The notes under the pieces were generated by a model. The model saw only the letters and a list, made by a program, of their open reading frames with translations, did not search any database and was not told the origin of the DNA. From Nannochloropsis oceanica (lineage: Eukaryota; Sar; Eustigmatophyceae; Eustigmatales; Monodopsidaceae): 64,000 nt of DNA. The position numbers and the translations under genes were made by a program. The stretch is taken from contig CP038121.1 of NCBI GenBank assembly GCA_004519485.1, positions 124,001 through 188,000 on the forward strand. Direction: 5' to 3'. The number at the start of each line of letters is the position of its first letter. Within the stretch, counting starts at the first letter, position 1. Below, one piece after another: positions 33,129 to 44,962 of the stretch.

Positions 33129-33723
33129 GCCTAAGCTGTGCCCCCTGCACGTATTGACTTGCTGGCTTGTTTGTCTTTGTCTCCTGTCGTCGTCTCTTCT
33201 CCTTTCTCTTGCCTCCTCAAGGCCTCTCCGTGCCCCTGCCAGGAGGGGGAAAGACTCGGCAGGATTGATCATCTAGCCAGCTGCAACGCCTTTTATTTTT
33301 GGGTTATCCCTTGGCTTTCAAAATTCCGGTTCGCTGACCCCACTCTTCAGGCGTTCACCATCCTTCCTGCAGACTGTTGTCACTCTGGCTATCGAAGCGT
33401 GTTTCGGTTCTTTTTTTACCCAGGTCAGACAAGGGCAAGTTCCACTCGCTCCCACGAGCCCACGCCACCGCAGAGGCAAGATTGGAAGGCCTGTCCTATG
33501 GGTATATAACAAAGCAAGGTTTGCATGAATGACAAAAGGGTCAGGCTTCTCTTCGTGATTGAGGCGGTACTACCAGATTGTTGTCAAGGTGGGCTCGCAA
33601 TGATTTGACGCAAGACCTAGGATAGCCAGGGCTTGGGTGGTGGCGTCTCGCTGAGGGATCGCACGCCATCATCCTCGCTGATGGTGATGTCCTCGCCAAG
33701 CGTCGATATTATGTCCTGCGGCT
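33129..33723. promoter_or_regulatory. Upstream region of the glutamate-cysteine ligase gene
   Basis: About 600 bp upstream of the ligase start on the minus strand, free of GGGA repeats. It probably holds its promoter. No specific motif can be named. Confidence 0.4.
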
Positions 33724-35092
33724 TCCTCCGCGTATGATGTGCTTGTATACATGTCATTGGCTTAGAAGTCTGGTTTTAAGGTGTGTTGACAAGCTTCTTT
33801 AAAGGAGCAGAAATTTGGCCCCACCGACATCTCGTAGGGATCGATATATATAAATACATATATATGGAGGGAGGGGGGAAAGGAGGTGATAAGTTACAGG
33901 ACGGCGTTGATGTCGAGTTTTATTGAGTCGGCGGAGGTGGAGGTATGGCCAGTGGTCTCTATGAGATGGACACTGGCGTCCCTCTCTTTCTATCGACGGA
34001 AAAAGAAGGGGAGGACGTTGGAAGAGGAGAAGGCGGAGGAGAAGGGAAGGGAGGAAGGGAGTGATTGGGGGGGGGGAGGGGGTATGGAGGAGTATGAGTT
34101 GCAGAAAGCTGTGGCGGTGAGGACGAGTAGGAGCGCGGGGAGGAAGAGGAAGACAGAGGCGGGAAAGAGGAGGATGGCAGCGAAGTTGGTGGCAAGATCG
34201 GCGCCGAGAAGGGCGCGCGAGGCGGGGGAGGTTGAGGACGGGGTGGAGATGTGGTGAGAGGGGAGGAGGAAAAAGAAGAGGAGGAGAAGAAATCATCGAA
34301 GGCAGATGTGTAGCGGAGGGTGGAGAAAGGGAGGGGGTAAGTGGTTGATAATGTGGAAGATGGGGACTTGCACACGGTTTTCCTCGAAAAGAGCGCGTGA
34401 GAGGGGGGAAGGGCGGAAGTACTGCTACGATTACTTAGATACTCCGCTTGCCGAAAATACCAGGCTCAAGATCTGCGTATTGCTGCGGGCATGGGGCCAT
34501 GCTATTCGATGGTTGTGGCTGTGGCTGCTGCGAGAGCCGATGAGTAGGCTTAGGTCGAAGGGAGTGCAGTCTATATTATTACTACTCTCTACTGCAGAGT
34601 ATATTGACGGGCTCTTTTCGCATATCCTGGGACGAGGCATGCCTACCAGAATGCTGGCTTCGGGGTATTCGAGATTTTTGGTAATTTGTTCAGCAACAGA
34701 TGCTGCACTACCAGCACGGTGTATAACCAAAAAAAGTACAAAAACTTCTCCCCCGTCCGGCCCTGGCCATCACTGCCACCACCCACTCCCACCCACACAT
34801 ACATAGAAGACATCAAACCAGCCTCCAAACGAACGATAACACCGAGAAACACACAGGGGTTTAATTGCTTTACGGGGATCATTGAGCATTAATTCTAAAT
34901 GACCATGGATGAGGATGCGTGGGCTGCGACTGAGTCCTCTTCTTTTGTTTTTGAGCCGTACGGACTATACAGAAGGTTATGTACGTTTTTCGCTCTTTCT
35001 GCCTTTTTGGGGTTTTAACCACCATTACGAGCCTTGCCACCGACATGGTGACATCTCCTTCTATCATGTTTTGAGCACCAAAATAAGCCCGC
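33724..35092. repeat. Dispersed repeat, left copy (blocks a, b, c, d)
   Basis: Four blocks match sequence at 44.2-45.0 kb: a 33730-33823, b 34199-34236, c 34532-34555 and d 34963-35076. Blocks a, b and c are in the same orientation in both copies; d is inverted relative to the right copy. Here a, b and c are separated by spacers of about 375 and 295 bp, whereas in the right copy they are contiguous. A short frame starting MIEGDVTM lies in d in both copies, but with stops soon after. No terminal repeats or transposase are seen, so the class is unknown. Confidence 0.75.
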
Positions 35093-35592
35093 CCCGCATG
35101 ACGGGGTAGCTGCCGGCATCAGGCCACTGGTGTTTTCGCGGGACGATGACGCCATCCCGCTCTGAACAAGCCGCTGCTTTGGCTGCCGGTCATCCCTTCA
35201 ATTTGGGAGAGAGATGAAATGAATTTACAATGTTGTATTACTATATCACAGAAGTTCACACTGTGGAATGAAGGGATGAAATGATTACTTGGTTCTTGTC
35301 GTCGTCGTAGCAGGAGTTTGATCGAAATAATACGGCACAGGTGGTAAGTAGTGAGTGGTAAGGAGCATGCGCTTTCTGCCAACATGGAGAGCGAGTAGAT
35401 GTGTGTGTTCTAGAGACAGTTGTCTTGTCCTTTTTTGAAAAGCAATACAAAGAAACAAAAGACAAAGTCGCTCAAGAAACAAGACTCATCGCCATGTGTT
35501 TCGTTTTCGCTTTATTCTATTATTTCACTCAAATACATGTTTACTGTAGTTCTACAACCTCATTCTCTCAAAAAAACATTCACGACTTATTC
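35093..35592. other. 3' flank of the ABCC transporter gene
   Basis: About 500 bp, AT-richer than average, just past the ABCC stop codon. No gene is recognised. Confidence 0.45.
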
Positions 35593-38500
35593 TCATACTT
35601 TCACACCACCATCATTCTTCCCACCATCTATGCTACTACCTTTCTCACTACTCCTACAACTCGCTTTCTTGGCAATAGCCATTAACGCCTCAAATTCCCC
35701 CGTCTGTTGCGCCATCGCCCGAAAGGCACTCTGGGGATCCTCCAACAGGGTCAGAGGTGGACCATACTCCAGCACTTGCCCCTGTTGCAACACTAGGACC
35801 AAGTCATAAAACGCGACCGTTCTTAACCGATGCGCCACGCTCAGTACTGTAATATTTGACAGCTGTGTCTTCGTCATCTCCTGAATCCGTGCATCATTTT
35901 CCGGGTCCACCGACGCCGTGGCCTCATCCAAGACAAGCACCCCTCTTCCCCCCGCATGCGTCCGTAACAGCGCGCGTGCAAAACACAACAACGCCCGTTC
36001 CCCGACACTAAAATTACTACCCCCTTCCCCCACAGCGTCCTCCAGGGACTTAACCACTCTGCCTTTTAACTGCGCCTTCTCCAACGCCGCCCACAAGTCC
36101 ACATCCAAAAACTCTTGAAACGGGTCCAAGTTCGACCGAATCGTCCCACGAAACAATATACTCTCCTGCGGGACAATCGCCAGCCTCCCTCTCAAATCCT
36201 CTAAACCTAGTTGCAAAATATCTTGCCCATCAATCACAAGCCCACTCTTTGCTTTTGGTTCCACCAACCGAAACAATGCAGCAATCAGGCTGGTCTTGCC
36301 TGCTCCCGTTCTCCCAACCACACCCACTTTTGTCCGCGGTGGGATGTGGAACGAGACATCCTGCAGCACATCTGTCTCAGTCCCCGGGTAAGAAAGACGC
36401 AGATTCGACACGGAGATCTCCCCCTGCGCCGGCCACGATGCCGAGGACGGGCGACAGTCTGGATTGATGGCTGCTTTTTCCTGCTCCAGTTCTAGGGTGT
36501 ATTCGACTGCGGCACGTTCGACCGAGTTAAAATCCATCTCCAGCGTGGCTTGTTGACGGATCAAGACATTCATTGAGTCCGAAAAGGACATGCAATACAA
36601 CAGAACCAGCGCTGCGGTCGTTTTAGGGACTGTGCCCAAGGTAAATAAGATGTAAACACCCACCATCCCGACAATCGCTGCACCTAGCAACTGCAAACGG
36701 ACGGCAAGCCATCGATTCGTGGACCACAGATGATGATACACACAGGAGTTGGTGTCTATCCTCGCATCGCTCTCGGCAATGAACCGAGCTTGTTGTTGAT
36801 AAGCACGGATGGTTGGAAGGCCGGCGACCGACTCGATGAAATGACTGTAAATGGGGGAGCGGGTGACGGAGTCTAAGCGTTTGAGTTCCCGGGCGCTTTT
36901 TTGATAGATATAGCCGAAGTAGCTGGAGGCGAGAAGGATGGGGATCATGCCGAGGATGAGCGGGGCCATGGCGTGGAGGATTATGGCGGTGATTGTTAGG
37001 ATGGCGGCGAGCCTGTGTTGTGAATATAAGTGCGTGAGTTTGTGTGTTTGTGAGTAAGTGAGTGTGAGTGTGTTTAAGTGTGTGTATTGTTAGATATGAG
37101 ACGAAATTATTTGGGTGTCTCACCTGCTGAGGAATTTACTCAAGGTATCCATGGCATCAATGTCGATCGTGTCCATGTCCGAGGAGAAACGATTCTGGAT
37201 GCGCCCCAGAGGGGTCCGTTCAAACCAGGACATGGGTGCCCGCAACACCCGCCGCGCCATGTTGTGATGGATCCGGCGAGATGCCATGAGAGACGCGCAC
37301 GACGTCAGGAGCGCCTGTGCTACCACCACGGCAATACTAGCCAAAGAGAAATATATGTACGGATAGACACCCGCACGCTTGTCCTCATTCTTGGTGGCCA
37401 TCTCCAACTTCTCGACCCAATCACCCAGGGCCTTGTTCTGAAAATAATTGAACGCCTCCACACCGGCAAAGGTCAAGAGGGCGACCCCGGCCAAGAGAAA
37501 TCCACCCGCGGCGAGAATGTACGCCATGTAAACACGTAACTTCACGTAACCTTCTGCCTTCTTCTCGGAGGTCACCAGCTGCTTGCCTTGTCCCTTGGCC
37601 GTGAGTAGCGATTTTGGTTGGATGACAGAGGGGACAGCAGCCTGGAGCTTCTTCTTTTCGTCCACCTTGTTCTTGCTGCCTCCTAGATAGTCAGGTCCCT
37701 CCTCCTTTGCCTCCTCTGCTGCTGTTACTCCTCCTGATGCTTCAGCTTCCGCCGCATATTGCCCAAGCTCCACCATGACTTTGACATTATCCTTCGGGTT
37801 CCCCTGAGCCACCACACAGCCATCCTGTCCCAGCACTAAGACATGATCCGCCACAGGCAAAGTCAAGGAGATCTGATGAGTGACCAACAACACAGTTCGT
37901 CCTTCCAACAAGGGCCCCTTCAAGCAAGCAGTTAGCAGGTGACGAGCCACATGCGCATCGACCGCCGAGAGGACATCGTCAAGAAGCAACACATCCGTGG
38001 GTTGATAAATTGCCCGACACAGACTCAAGCGTTGCTGTTGTCCCCCACTCAGCGTCACACCTTTCTCACCAATCTCCGTCAGGTCCCCTCCTTCAAGCGC
38101 CTCCAAGTCTTGGCGCAAGGCACATGCCTCCAAAGCTGCTTCATAGCGGACGGAGTCCAAATGTTTCCCAAACAAAATATTATCACGCAAAGTCCCATTC
38201 AAAATCCACGGACGTTGCGCCACGTAGGAGACACGTCCACCCCAACACTTACTGCTGCTGCTGCTACTGCTAGCGCTGTTGCCATTGCTGAACTGTCCTT
38301 CTCCACCAACCCGTCGCATTTCACCCAACAAAGCCATGAGCAACGAAGACTTGCATCCTCCCGTCGGGCCATATATACATACAAGCTCTCCTGGCTGAAC
38401 ATGCAGGTCCACATTCGGAAGCAGCAATTGACCGCGTCCTTGCGTGGAATCACCCCACGCAAAGGAGCTGCCTTGCGCACCATGCAAGATGACTTCTCCA

Positions 38501-40887
38501 GGCCGCAGTGAAACGACCCGCGGACGTCCACCACCACTCTCTTCCTCGTCTTCTTCTTCTTCATCATCATCCTCTTTCTCCATTTCATCGGTTAACAACG
38601 TGCCCTCATACCTCTGCAACAACGGTGCCTCGAACAAAAATCTCTCCAACCTGCCAAACGACACCTGTGCCTTGACATAACTATTCAAGTACGTGTTTAA
38701 ATTAGCCAAGGGACTCCTCAACAACCCAAACAGGGCCAAAGTCGCATACCCCTGCGATACCGAAAGGGACTTTTTCAATATCAACGTATGAAATAAAAAG
38801 GTAGCCGCACTCACAAGCACCGGCGTTGATGTCCACAAGATGGAAATCAGGCACCGGATGAGAATAAAGCGACGGAGAGCCTTTAATTCAGTCGCGCGCG
38901 CTCCTTCCAATTTCCCCAAAAAAACACGTTCCCAGGCCAAAAGCTTCAAAATGCGAATCCCCTGAAGACATTCCCCTAACAATGACAAGCGCACATCTTT
39001 GCGTTGCATTAATGTCCGTTGTGCCTGTCGGAGGCGCTCAGAGAGCTTGACGGTGATATAGACAGAGGCGGCGACAAGGACCACCCCCACCAGGCCCGAA
39101 ATCCAACATTGCAGCACCCAAAAGATGAGGGCAATTGAGATGCCCACTTCCAGCGGGACCGCCCACAAAAAGGGGAAATACCGCAACGCATCACAATTGC
39201 TGGCATCGACCGAGCACAAATTGATGACTTGCCCCGATGAATAGGTCGAAACTGCGGGATCGAGTCGTAAGGTCTGGCGGAAGACAAGCCCAATCAGTGC
39301 GGCTCTCCATCGAAAAATTAGACGTCGAGCAGAACAATATTGTTGGACGTTGGCAAATGCAGCCAAGGCAGGGCAGGTGAAGAGGATGGCGGCGGCAGCG
39401 TAGGCCTCAGGAGGGATAGGTTCTGATTGTGTGTATGATCCGATGAACTCCACCAGATATTTAAGACACAACGGCACGCCAAATTCACAGAGGCTTGCCA
39501 CGAGCTGGTAGAAGGAGATGGAGATGAAAATCGCAGGGTAGGTGTGGAAAAGCGCACCAAAGAGGAGCCAGCCATTGCCTATCTTCTTTTTTCTCATCGC
39601 ATTGTCATGGCCTGTTGTGTGTCTGTACGTATGTGCATATTTCTCTTCCAACACCCGCAGATGCGGCAGAAACGCCCGCCAGATATAAGCAGACCGGTCT
39701 TCCTGCTCCAAAGGGTGCAAGTCATCTACAGCCAGAATCTTCTTTTTGCCCGTCATCAAGATGGGGTTGACCCACAAAAAGAGAAGGGTGGAGGCGAGCG
39801 AAGCTTTCTGCTCGGCGGTAGGAGCAAAATTTGACTTCGTGAAGAGGCGGAAAAGGGAAAAAGGGGAGGAAGAAGTTGCTGCTTGTTGATGCTTGTGTTT
39901 TGTCTTCGTGTCATGGAATTGGCTGGCACTGGCACTGGCACTGATGCTCTCGCTACTTCTTCTCCTTCCACTACCATCAACGACGTTCGAGGAGGACAAG
40001 GAAGAAAATGAATAAAAACATTCACCGGCCGCTTGACTGATCCGCCGCCGGATGTGTTGTGTGTGAGTAGCATTCACATATCGTCTTGTCTGCACCAGTG
40101 CCACGAAAGCCTCAGTGACCAATAACAGCAACACCAGCCCCGCCAAGGCTATTTCGATAAGAGCAACCCCTTCTGCAAAACCCACTTTCCCTCCTTCTCC
40201 TTTTTCTTTGTCCGCCAACACGACAAAGGGGTGAATGGTCAAGGCAAAATAAAATACATATCCCAACGCCAATGTCAACCATGCAGGAGACCGTGGCCAC
40301 TGTACTGCTGATGTTCCCAGACAGCTAGTAACTGTGACTTGTCCACTCATTTTTCCATTGCCCAGCGCTGGGGCTTCTTCCAAGAGGGAGAGCAAAAGCC
40401 ACCCACCCCCAACAAGCAACAGGCGGACTCCTCCAGGGGGGTCCTTGCCATGATAGAAAAAAGTGCATGCACGTACAACATAGATAATCGTCAGCACCAA
40501 GTCACACATCTCGCGTGACCAGGTATATAAATGGGTGCGATGTAGGTAGGCATGGTGAGGAGGACGGTTCTTCTGACGAGGCGTGGAGGAGGGGGAAGAA
40601 GACGAAAAGGACAAGGAGGAAGAGCTGGGGAGCAGCAAAGGTTGTGTCAAGGAGGATGAGTCATTGGTATCCAGAACTTTGTATTCCTCTTGCAGCTCCT
40701 GGTTTGGTAGGTGCTGCTGGCCTCTAGCAGCGGTAATGTGAGTTGCTGCTTGCCTGTCACTGACTCTACTGCTGGTGCGCTTACGCCTCCGAGACTCTAA
40801 GATAATCCCTACCAGCAGGCGCACACCCAACAGAATAAAAACAATCGCACTCACCAGGATCCCTGCGTCTTGGACGAGGGCCCTCAT
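35593..40887 (-). CDS. Full-length ABCC/MRP-type ABC transporter
   Basis: An ATP-driven exporter of the subfamily that carries glutathione conjugates, organic anions and, in several members, folates. Only two exons: 37124-40887 and 35593-37012, with one 111-bp intron in frame (1727 aa). The N-terminus has a TMD0-like set of hydrophobic helices (ILVSAIVFILLGVRLLVGIIL and more) joined by a basic/acidic linker to TMD1. NBD1 has Walker A GPTGGCKSS (about 840), signature LSGGQQQRL and Walker B VLLLDDVLSAVDAH. NBD2 has Walker A GRTGAGKTS (about 1488), a weak signature FSVGERALLCFARAL (usual in ABCC NBD2) and Walker B VLVLDEATASVD. An in-frame upstream extension to 41094 exists, but the ATG at 40887 gives the natural first helix. 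It lacks GGGA/CCCT introns, unlike genes outside 33.6-45 kb. It diverges from the BT1 gene. Confidence 0.93.
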
Positions 40888-41497
40888 ATTTAGACTTGGC
40901 CTGGCGGCGGCCACCACCAGGAAAGTTCTAAAGCTTGTGATGAAGGAGGGGCATGGATGTATGTATGACCTATGATATGAAGTGAGAAGGGGCATGAGTT
41001 TGTCAAATGAGTATGAAATCAAATATTCCAGGAGATTTTTAGGACTAGAAGACATATCGCGTTCTACCTGCATGCAGACTGAATGGACACTCAAATTGAA
41101 TTCGGCTGCCGAACATTCAATGGTCGCCGTCAGAGAAGGCCGTTTAATGTTTTCACGGCCTAAAACCCTTCCCTTCCCCCGCGAGCCATGCTGCCAGCAG
41201 ACGCCCCGACTTCCAATATCTCACAGCAGTGCGAGCCAGATGACGAGGAGCAGATGAGGCAGCCGCAGCTCCAGCAGGAGGGAGGACTCTCGGGAGAAGC
41301 GCCTTTTTTCTTTTCTTCCCCCCAGCAGCAACAGCTGCAGCTGTTACTGGAACGGAAGCAACCCCAGTTACCCCGCGGGCCTGCCCAAACGAATCTCGAA
41401 ATATCCCCTACTCCGTCCCTATTTACGGCCCGATTGGCATCATATATAAATTGACACTTGTCTATGTGTATATATATACACAGGAGGAAAATCTGCC
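40888..41497. promoter_or_regulatory. Shared divergent promoter region of the ABCC and BT1 transporter genes
   Basis: A 610-bp spacer between two outward-facing start codons, so co-regulation is plausible. It contains a Gln-rich plus-strand frame of 88 codons (41188-41454) just upstream of BT1, which could be an upstream ORF or a leader artefact, and an AT-rich TATATA-type stretch at 41440-41482 right before the BT1 start. Confidence 0.5.
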
Positions 41498-43953
41498 ATG
41501 GTGCGGGCAGATGGTAAGAAAGCGCAGACAGAAGAGGAGCTAGGATACCCCCATCTTGAGCTTTCTTCTACAGCAGGAGGAGGGGTAACAAGCGCAAGCG
41601 CAAGGGGTTGCAGTAGTAGGGGCATGACGGAAGATACAGAAGAGCCAGAGGAAGGGGAGGCCTATCGGGAATGGGCACATGATGATGAGAACGATGACGA
41701 CGAGGAGGAGGAAGAAGGAGATGCAGCAGAAGGAGGAGACAAGAAGCCAAAAAAGGAAAAGGCCAAGGGCACCTACATCCTTCCTACTCTCCTAACCTCT
41801 CCCACGGGCGGCAAACACAAGCGACGTACGATTGTCCATCCATGGAGTAAAATAAATCTGGCTCTGACAGTGGGCTCCTTTGCTTATGCCGCGACGACCA
41901 CCTTTCTACAAGTGCCGCTCAATTATTATATTATTCAAGATCTAAAATTGGATGGACGGGCAACAAATGTGGCATCGACCACGATGGTTAGTTTGAATAT
42001 ATATATGTGTGTGGGTCTGGGTGGATCTTGTGGGTGGGAGAGATAAAATAAAACATCCCCTATTGTGCTTATCCACTTCCACTAATTTACATGCTAACGA
42101 CAACAACAGCTTCTCCCGCAGGCCCTCCAGTTGGCCTTTGGTCTGCTCTCGGATTGTGTGCCCATCTATGGACAGAGACGGAAGCCTTACATTATTATGG
42201 GTATGTGTGTGTGGGCTTAATATGTGTGTATGTGTCGCAGCGCTATTCATTCATTCACTTACAAACACATACACACATACACGCGCCCACTCCCACACAG
42301 GATGGTCCATGAACTTTGTGGCGATGGCTGCCCTGGCCGCGGTGGGAAAGCCCGGCATCAATAGCCTTTTGTCGTTGGTAAATGATAAATAAAAAAAATG
42401 AGTGTGTGCGTGTGTATATATGGTGCTGCCGAGGAAAAGGGGAATTCTCATGCATGCTACCTTCTTTTTCTCCTTTCTTATTCTCGCTCCTTTCCTTTTG
42501 TATGAAAAATAACAGCTGTTCCTCATCTCCTGCGGTAACCAATTGGTGGACATTGCTGCCAAGGCCTTGATTGTGCAGCGCTCGCGGCATGAGACGGAGG
42601 AGGATACTGGTATGTTGAAGGATTTGTCCTGTTTGTATAAAAGTATTAACAGGGCAGTGCAGGATGCCGATTCTTCCCTCATCGAAGCATCCACCGACTC
42701 ATTCCCATACCTACTCACATACACATACACACATACACACGCATCTCCTATTTTCAGGCTATCTCCTCGTTGCCTACGCCTTTGCTGACGCCCTCGGTGA
42801 TGTGGTGGGGAATCTTTTGGGGACATTCTTGTACAAGGATTCCTTCCGTGGACATACACACACACACACACCTTCGCCTTCACTGAACCTTGGACAGATT
42901 GCCTGGTGTAATTTGTTGTTTGCGGTGTTGTTGATGGGGCCGGCATTATTCTATTTATATGACAAAAAGATATGTCCTCGCACCATGACACGACCAATCA
43001 AAGAGGAGCTGCGTGATGTTTGGCGGATGGTCCAAAGGAAAAGCTTGCTGTTGCCGATGATGTTTGTGGCGGTAGGTTTTCAGTGTGTGTTTGTATGTGT
43101 GTATGTGTTGATTTATGTGCGTGTCGTGATCGTGATCATGATCATTCCTGACTGGATGAAGTCATTGTCGTGCCACCTTGTCCCCTCTTTTTTCCCCCCC
43201 CTCTCTCTTTCTCTCTCACGCACAAAAACACATCTTTCACAGGTCTACAAAATCTTTTGGCTGCCCAACTCTGCATGGGACCTTTTCCTTATCAAAGGAC
43301 TGGACTTCTCCGAGTGGAAAATGGGCATCTTGGGTCTGACTTTCAACATTGTGGGAGCCTTGGGTGCGTACATCTATCAAAATGTCCTCCTCCGACTTAG
43401 TTGGCGCGTAGTCTTTGGATGGTCTCTTGTGATTATGGCGTGTATGGACTTGTCGCAACTCTTGCTGTTGTTTGGGGTCACAGCGAAGTGGGGATGGAAT
43501 GACTTGGGTTTTATGGTTGGGTTGACCGCGATTGGTGGCGTGGCGGAGGGTTTCCACGAACTGCCACTCCAGATCATGTATCTGGGATTTTGCCCCCCCG
43601 GCGCGGAAGGCACGACGATGGCGACATTGCAGACTTTTACATCGTTGGCGGTGATGTGCAGCAATAATTTGGGTCTGTTGGCGCTGCGGATTTGGCCCGT
43701 GGATGCACCGACCCTGGCGATGGGAGAATGGAGTGGACTGTGGAGACTGACCTTATTGACGACGGCGAGTCAATTGTGGGGATTCGTCTTCTTGCCATTT
43801 TTACCCCGAAATGTCCATGAGCAACGAGAGAGGCAAGCTGAGGGAACGGACCGGCGGAGCTTTTGGGGAGGAGTGGCCTTTGTGACTTTTGTCTTTGCGA
43901 CCTTGGTCTGGACTGTGGTGCTGGACATGGTAACCGTCGCACAGAGTTCTTGA
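41498..43953 (+). CDS. BT1-family (folate/biopterin) major-facilitator transporter
   Basis: A membrane importer of folates and pterins in trypanosomatids, cyanobacteria and plant plastids; the substrate here is inferred from family. Six exons keep frame (587 aa): 41498-41986, 42122-42200, 42301-42377, 42516-42609, 42758-43071 and 43243-43953. An acidic N-terminal tail (about 95 aa, Asp/Glu run) precedes twelve hydrophobic segments. Family marks: LQVPLNYYIIQDL in the first helix region, GLLSDCVPIYGQRRKPYIIMG in the helix 2-3 loop, DIAAKALIVQ, and AYAFADALGDVVGN. The intron 43072-43242 is open in frame (57 codons), so a longer form without splicing cannot be excluded. The introns are short, contain TG/CA-rich sequence and lack the GGGA/CCCT repeats seen elsewhere. 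No plastid leader is evident. Confidence 0.88.
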
Positions 43954-44232
43954 TTAAATATAAATAAATATCTTGAGCTTGAGCTTTAGATGCATGAGTA
44001 TGTGAGGGCAAGGCCCTTTCGTATCGGGTCAATTTAGTGTGTTTGTTCATGCATACTATTGTCATTGATTAATCCTCGTCCTCTCTCTCTTTTTTATGTC
44101 GCGCAATCTTGGTTGATTTGTTGGACACATTTAAAATGCATTTGCAGGTTCCCATGTTTCTTAAGGACGTCTGGTGCCCATTGTCAGCGTGTTGCCGAGC
44201 CGACTTCGCAACAGCTGAGAGGTCAACTTCTT
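43954..44232. other. 3' flank of the BT1 gene
   Basis: About 280 bp with AATAAA-like sequence near 43960-43970. No gene is recognised. Confidence 0.45.
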
Positions 44233-44962
44233 CGCATATGATGTGCTTGTATCCATGTCATTGGCTTAATGGCTGGTTTGAAGGTGTGTTGACAAGCTTC
44301 TTCAAAGCCGCAGAAATTTGGCCCCGGCACCAAGAAGGGCGCGGGAGGAGGGGGAAGTTGAGGCAGAGCCGATGAGTAGGCTTAGGTGGGACGACAGAAA
44401 TCCGATGCCTCCCGTAGGTATAGAGATTGTCATGTGCACGGCCCACTGGCATGTATTTTTGAAAATAGTTGTGAGAGTGCATGGGGGGGAAGAAAGAGGA
44501 GGGAGGGAGGGGAGGAAGGCACGGGAGGGAGGGAATGGAGGGAGGGAGGAGAGGGAGGAAAGGGAGGGAGGGAACCCTCCTCCTTGACGCGCCGCACCTT
44601 TCCTCGTCGACTCTGGAGGAGCAATGCGTCAAATGTGCACTTCTTGTTCAACTGACGCCTGATTGGCCGTGTTTCGTTAGAGACGTTTTAACAGACAACC
44701 CCGTGCGTCAGATTCCTGGCACGTCTGAGATCCTCGTCAAAGGGTAACTCCTGGTGGACGAAGCGTCAGTCGGCTGTCTCCGACATGAACTTCCTTTTCC
44801 AGTCCTGGACCCATCCTTCAACGATGCCTGCTTCCTACAAGATCTGAACTCAAAATATGATAGAAGGAGATGTCACTATGCCGGTGACAAGGCTCGTAAT
44901 GGTGATTCAAACCCCAAAAAAGTAAAAAGAGCAAAAAACTTACATAACTTTCTGTATAGCCG
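44233..44962. repeat. Dispersed repeat, right copy (blocks a, b, c, d)
   Basis: Matches the left copy at 33.7-35.1 kb: a 44233-44325, b 44326-44362, c 44364-44387 and d (inverted) 44848-44960. Blocks a-b-c are contiguous here. Between c and d lies a GGGA-rich insert (44485-44575). The copies are visibly diverged (by eye roughly one mismatch in eight in blocks a and d), so this is not a recent duplication. Confidence 0.75.
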
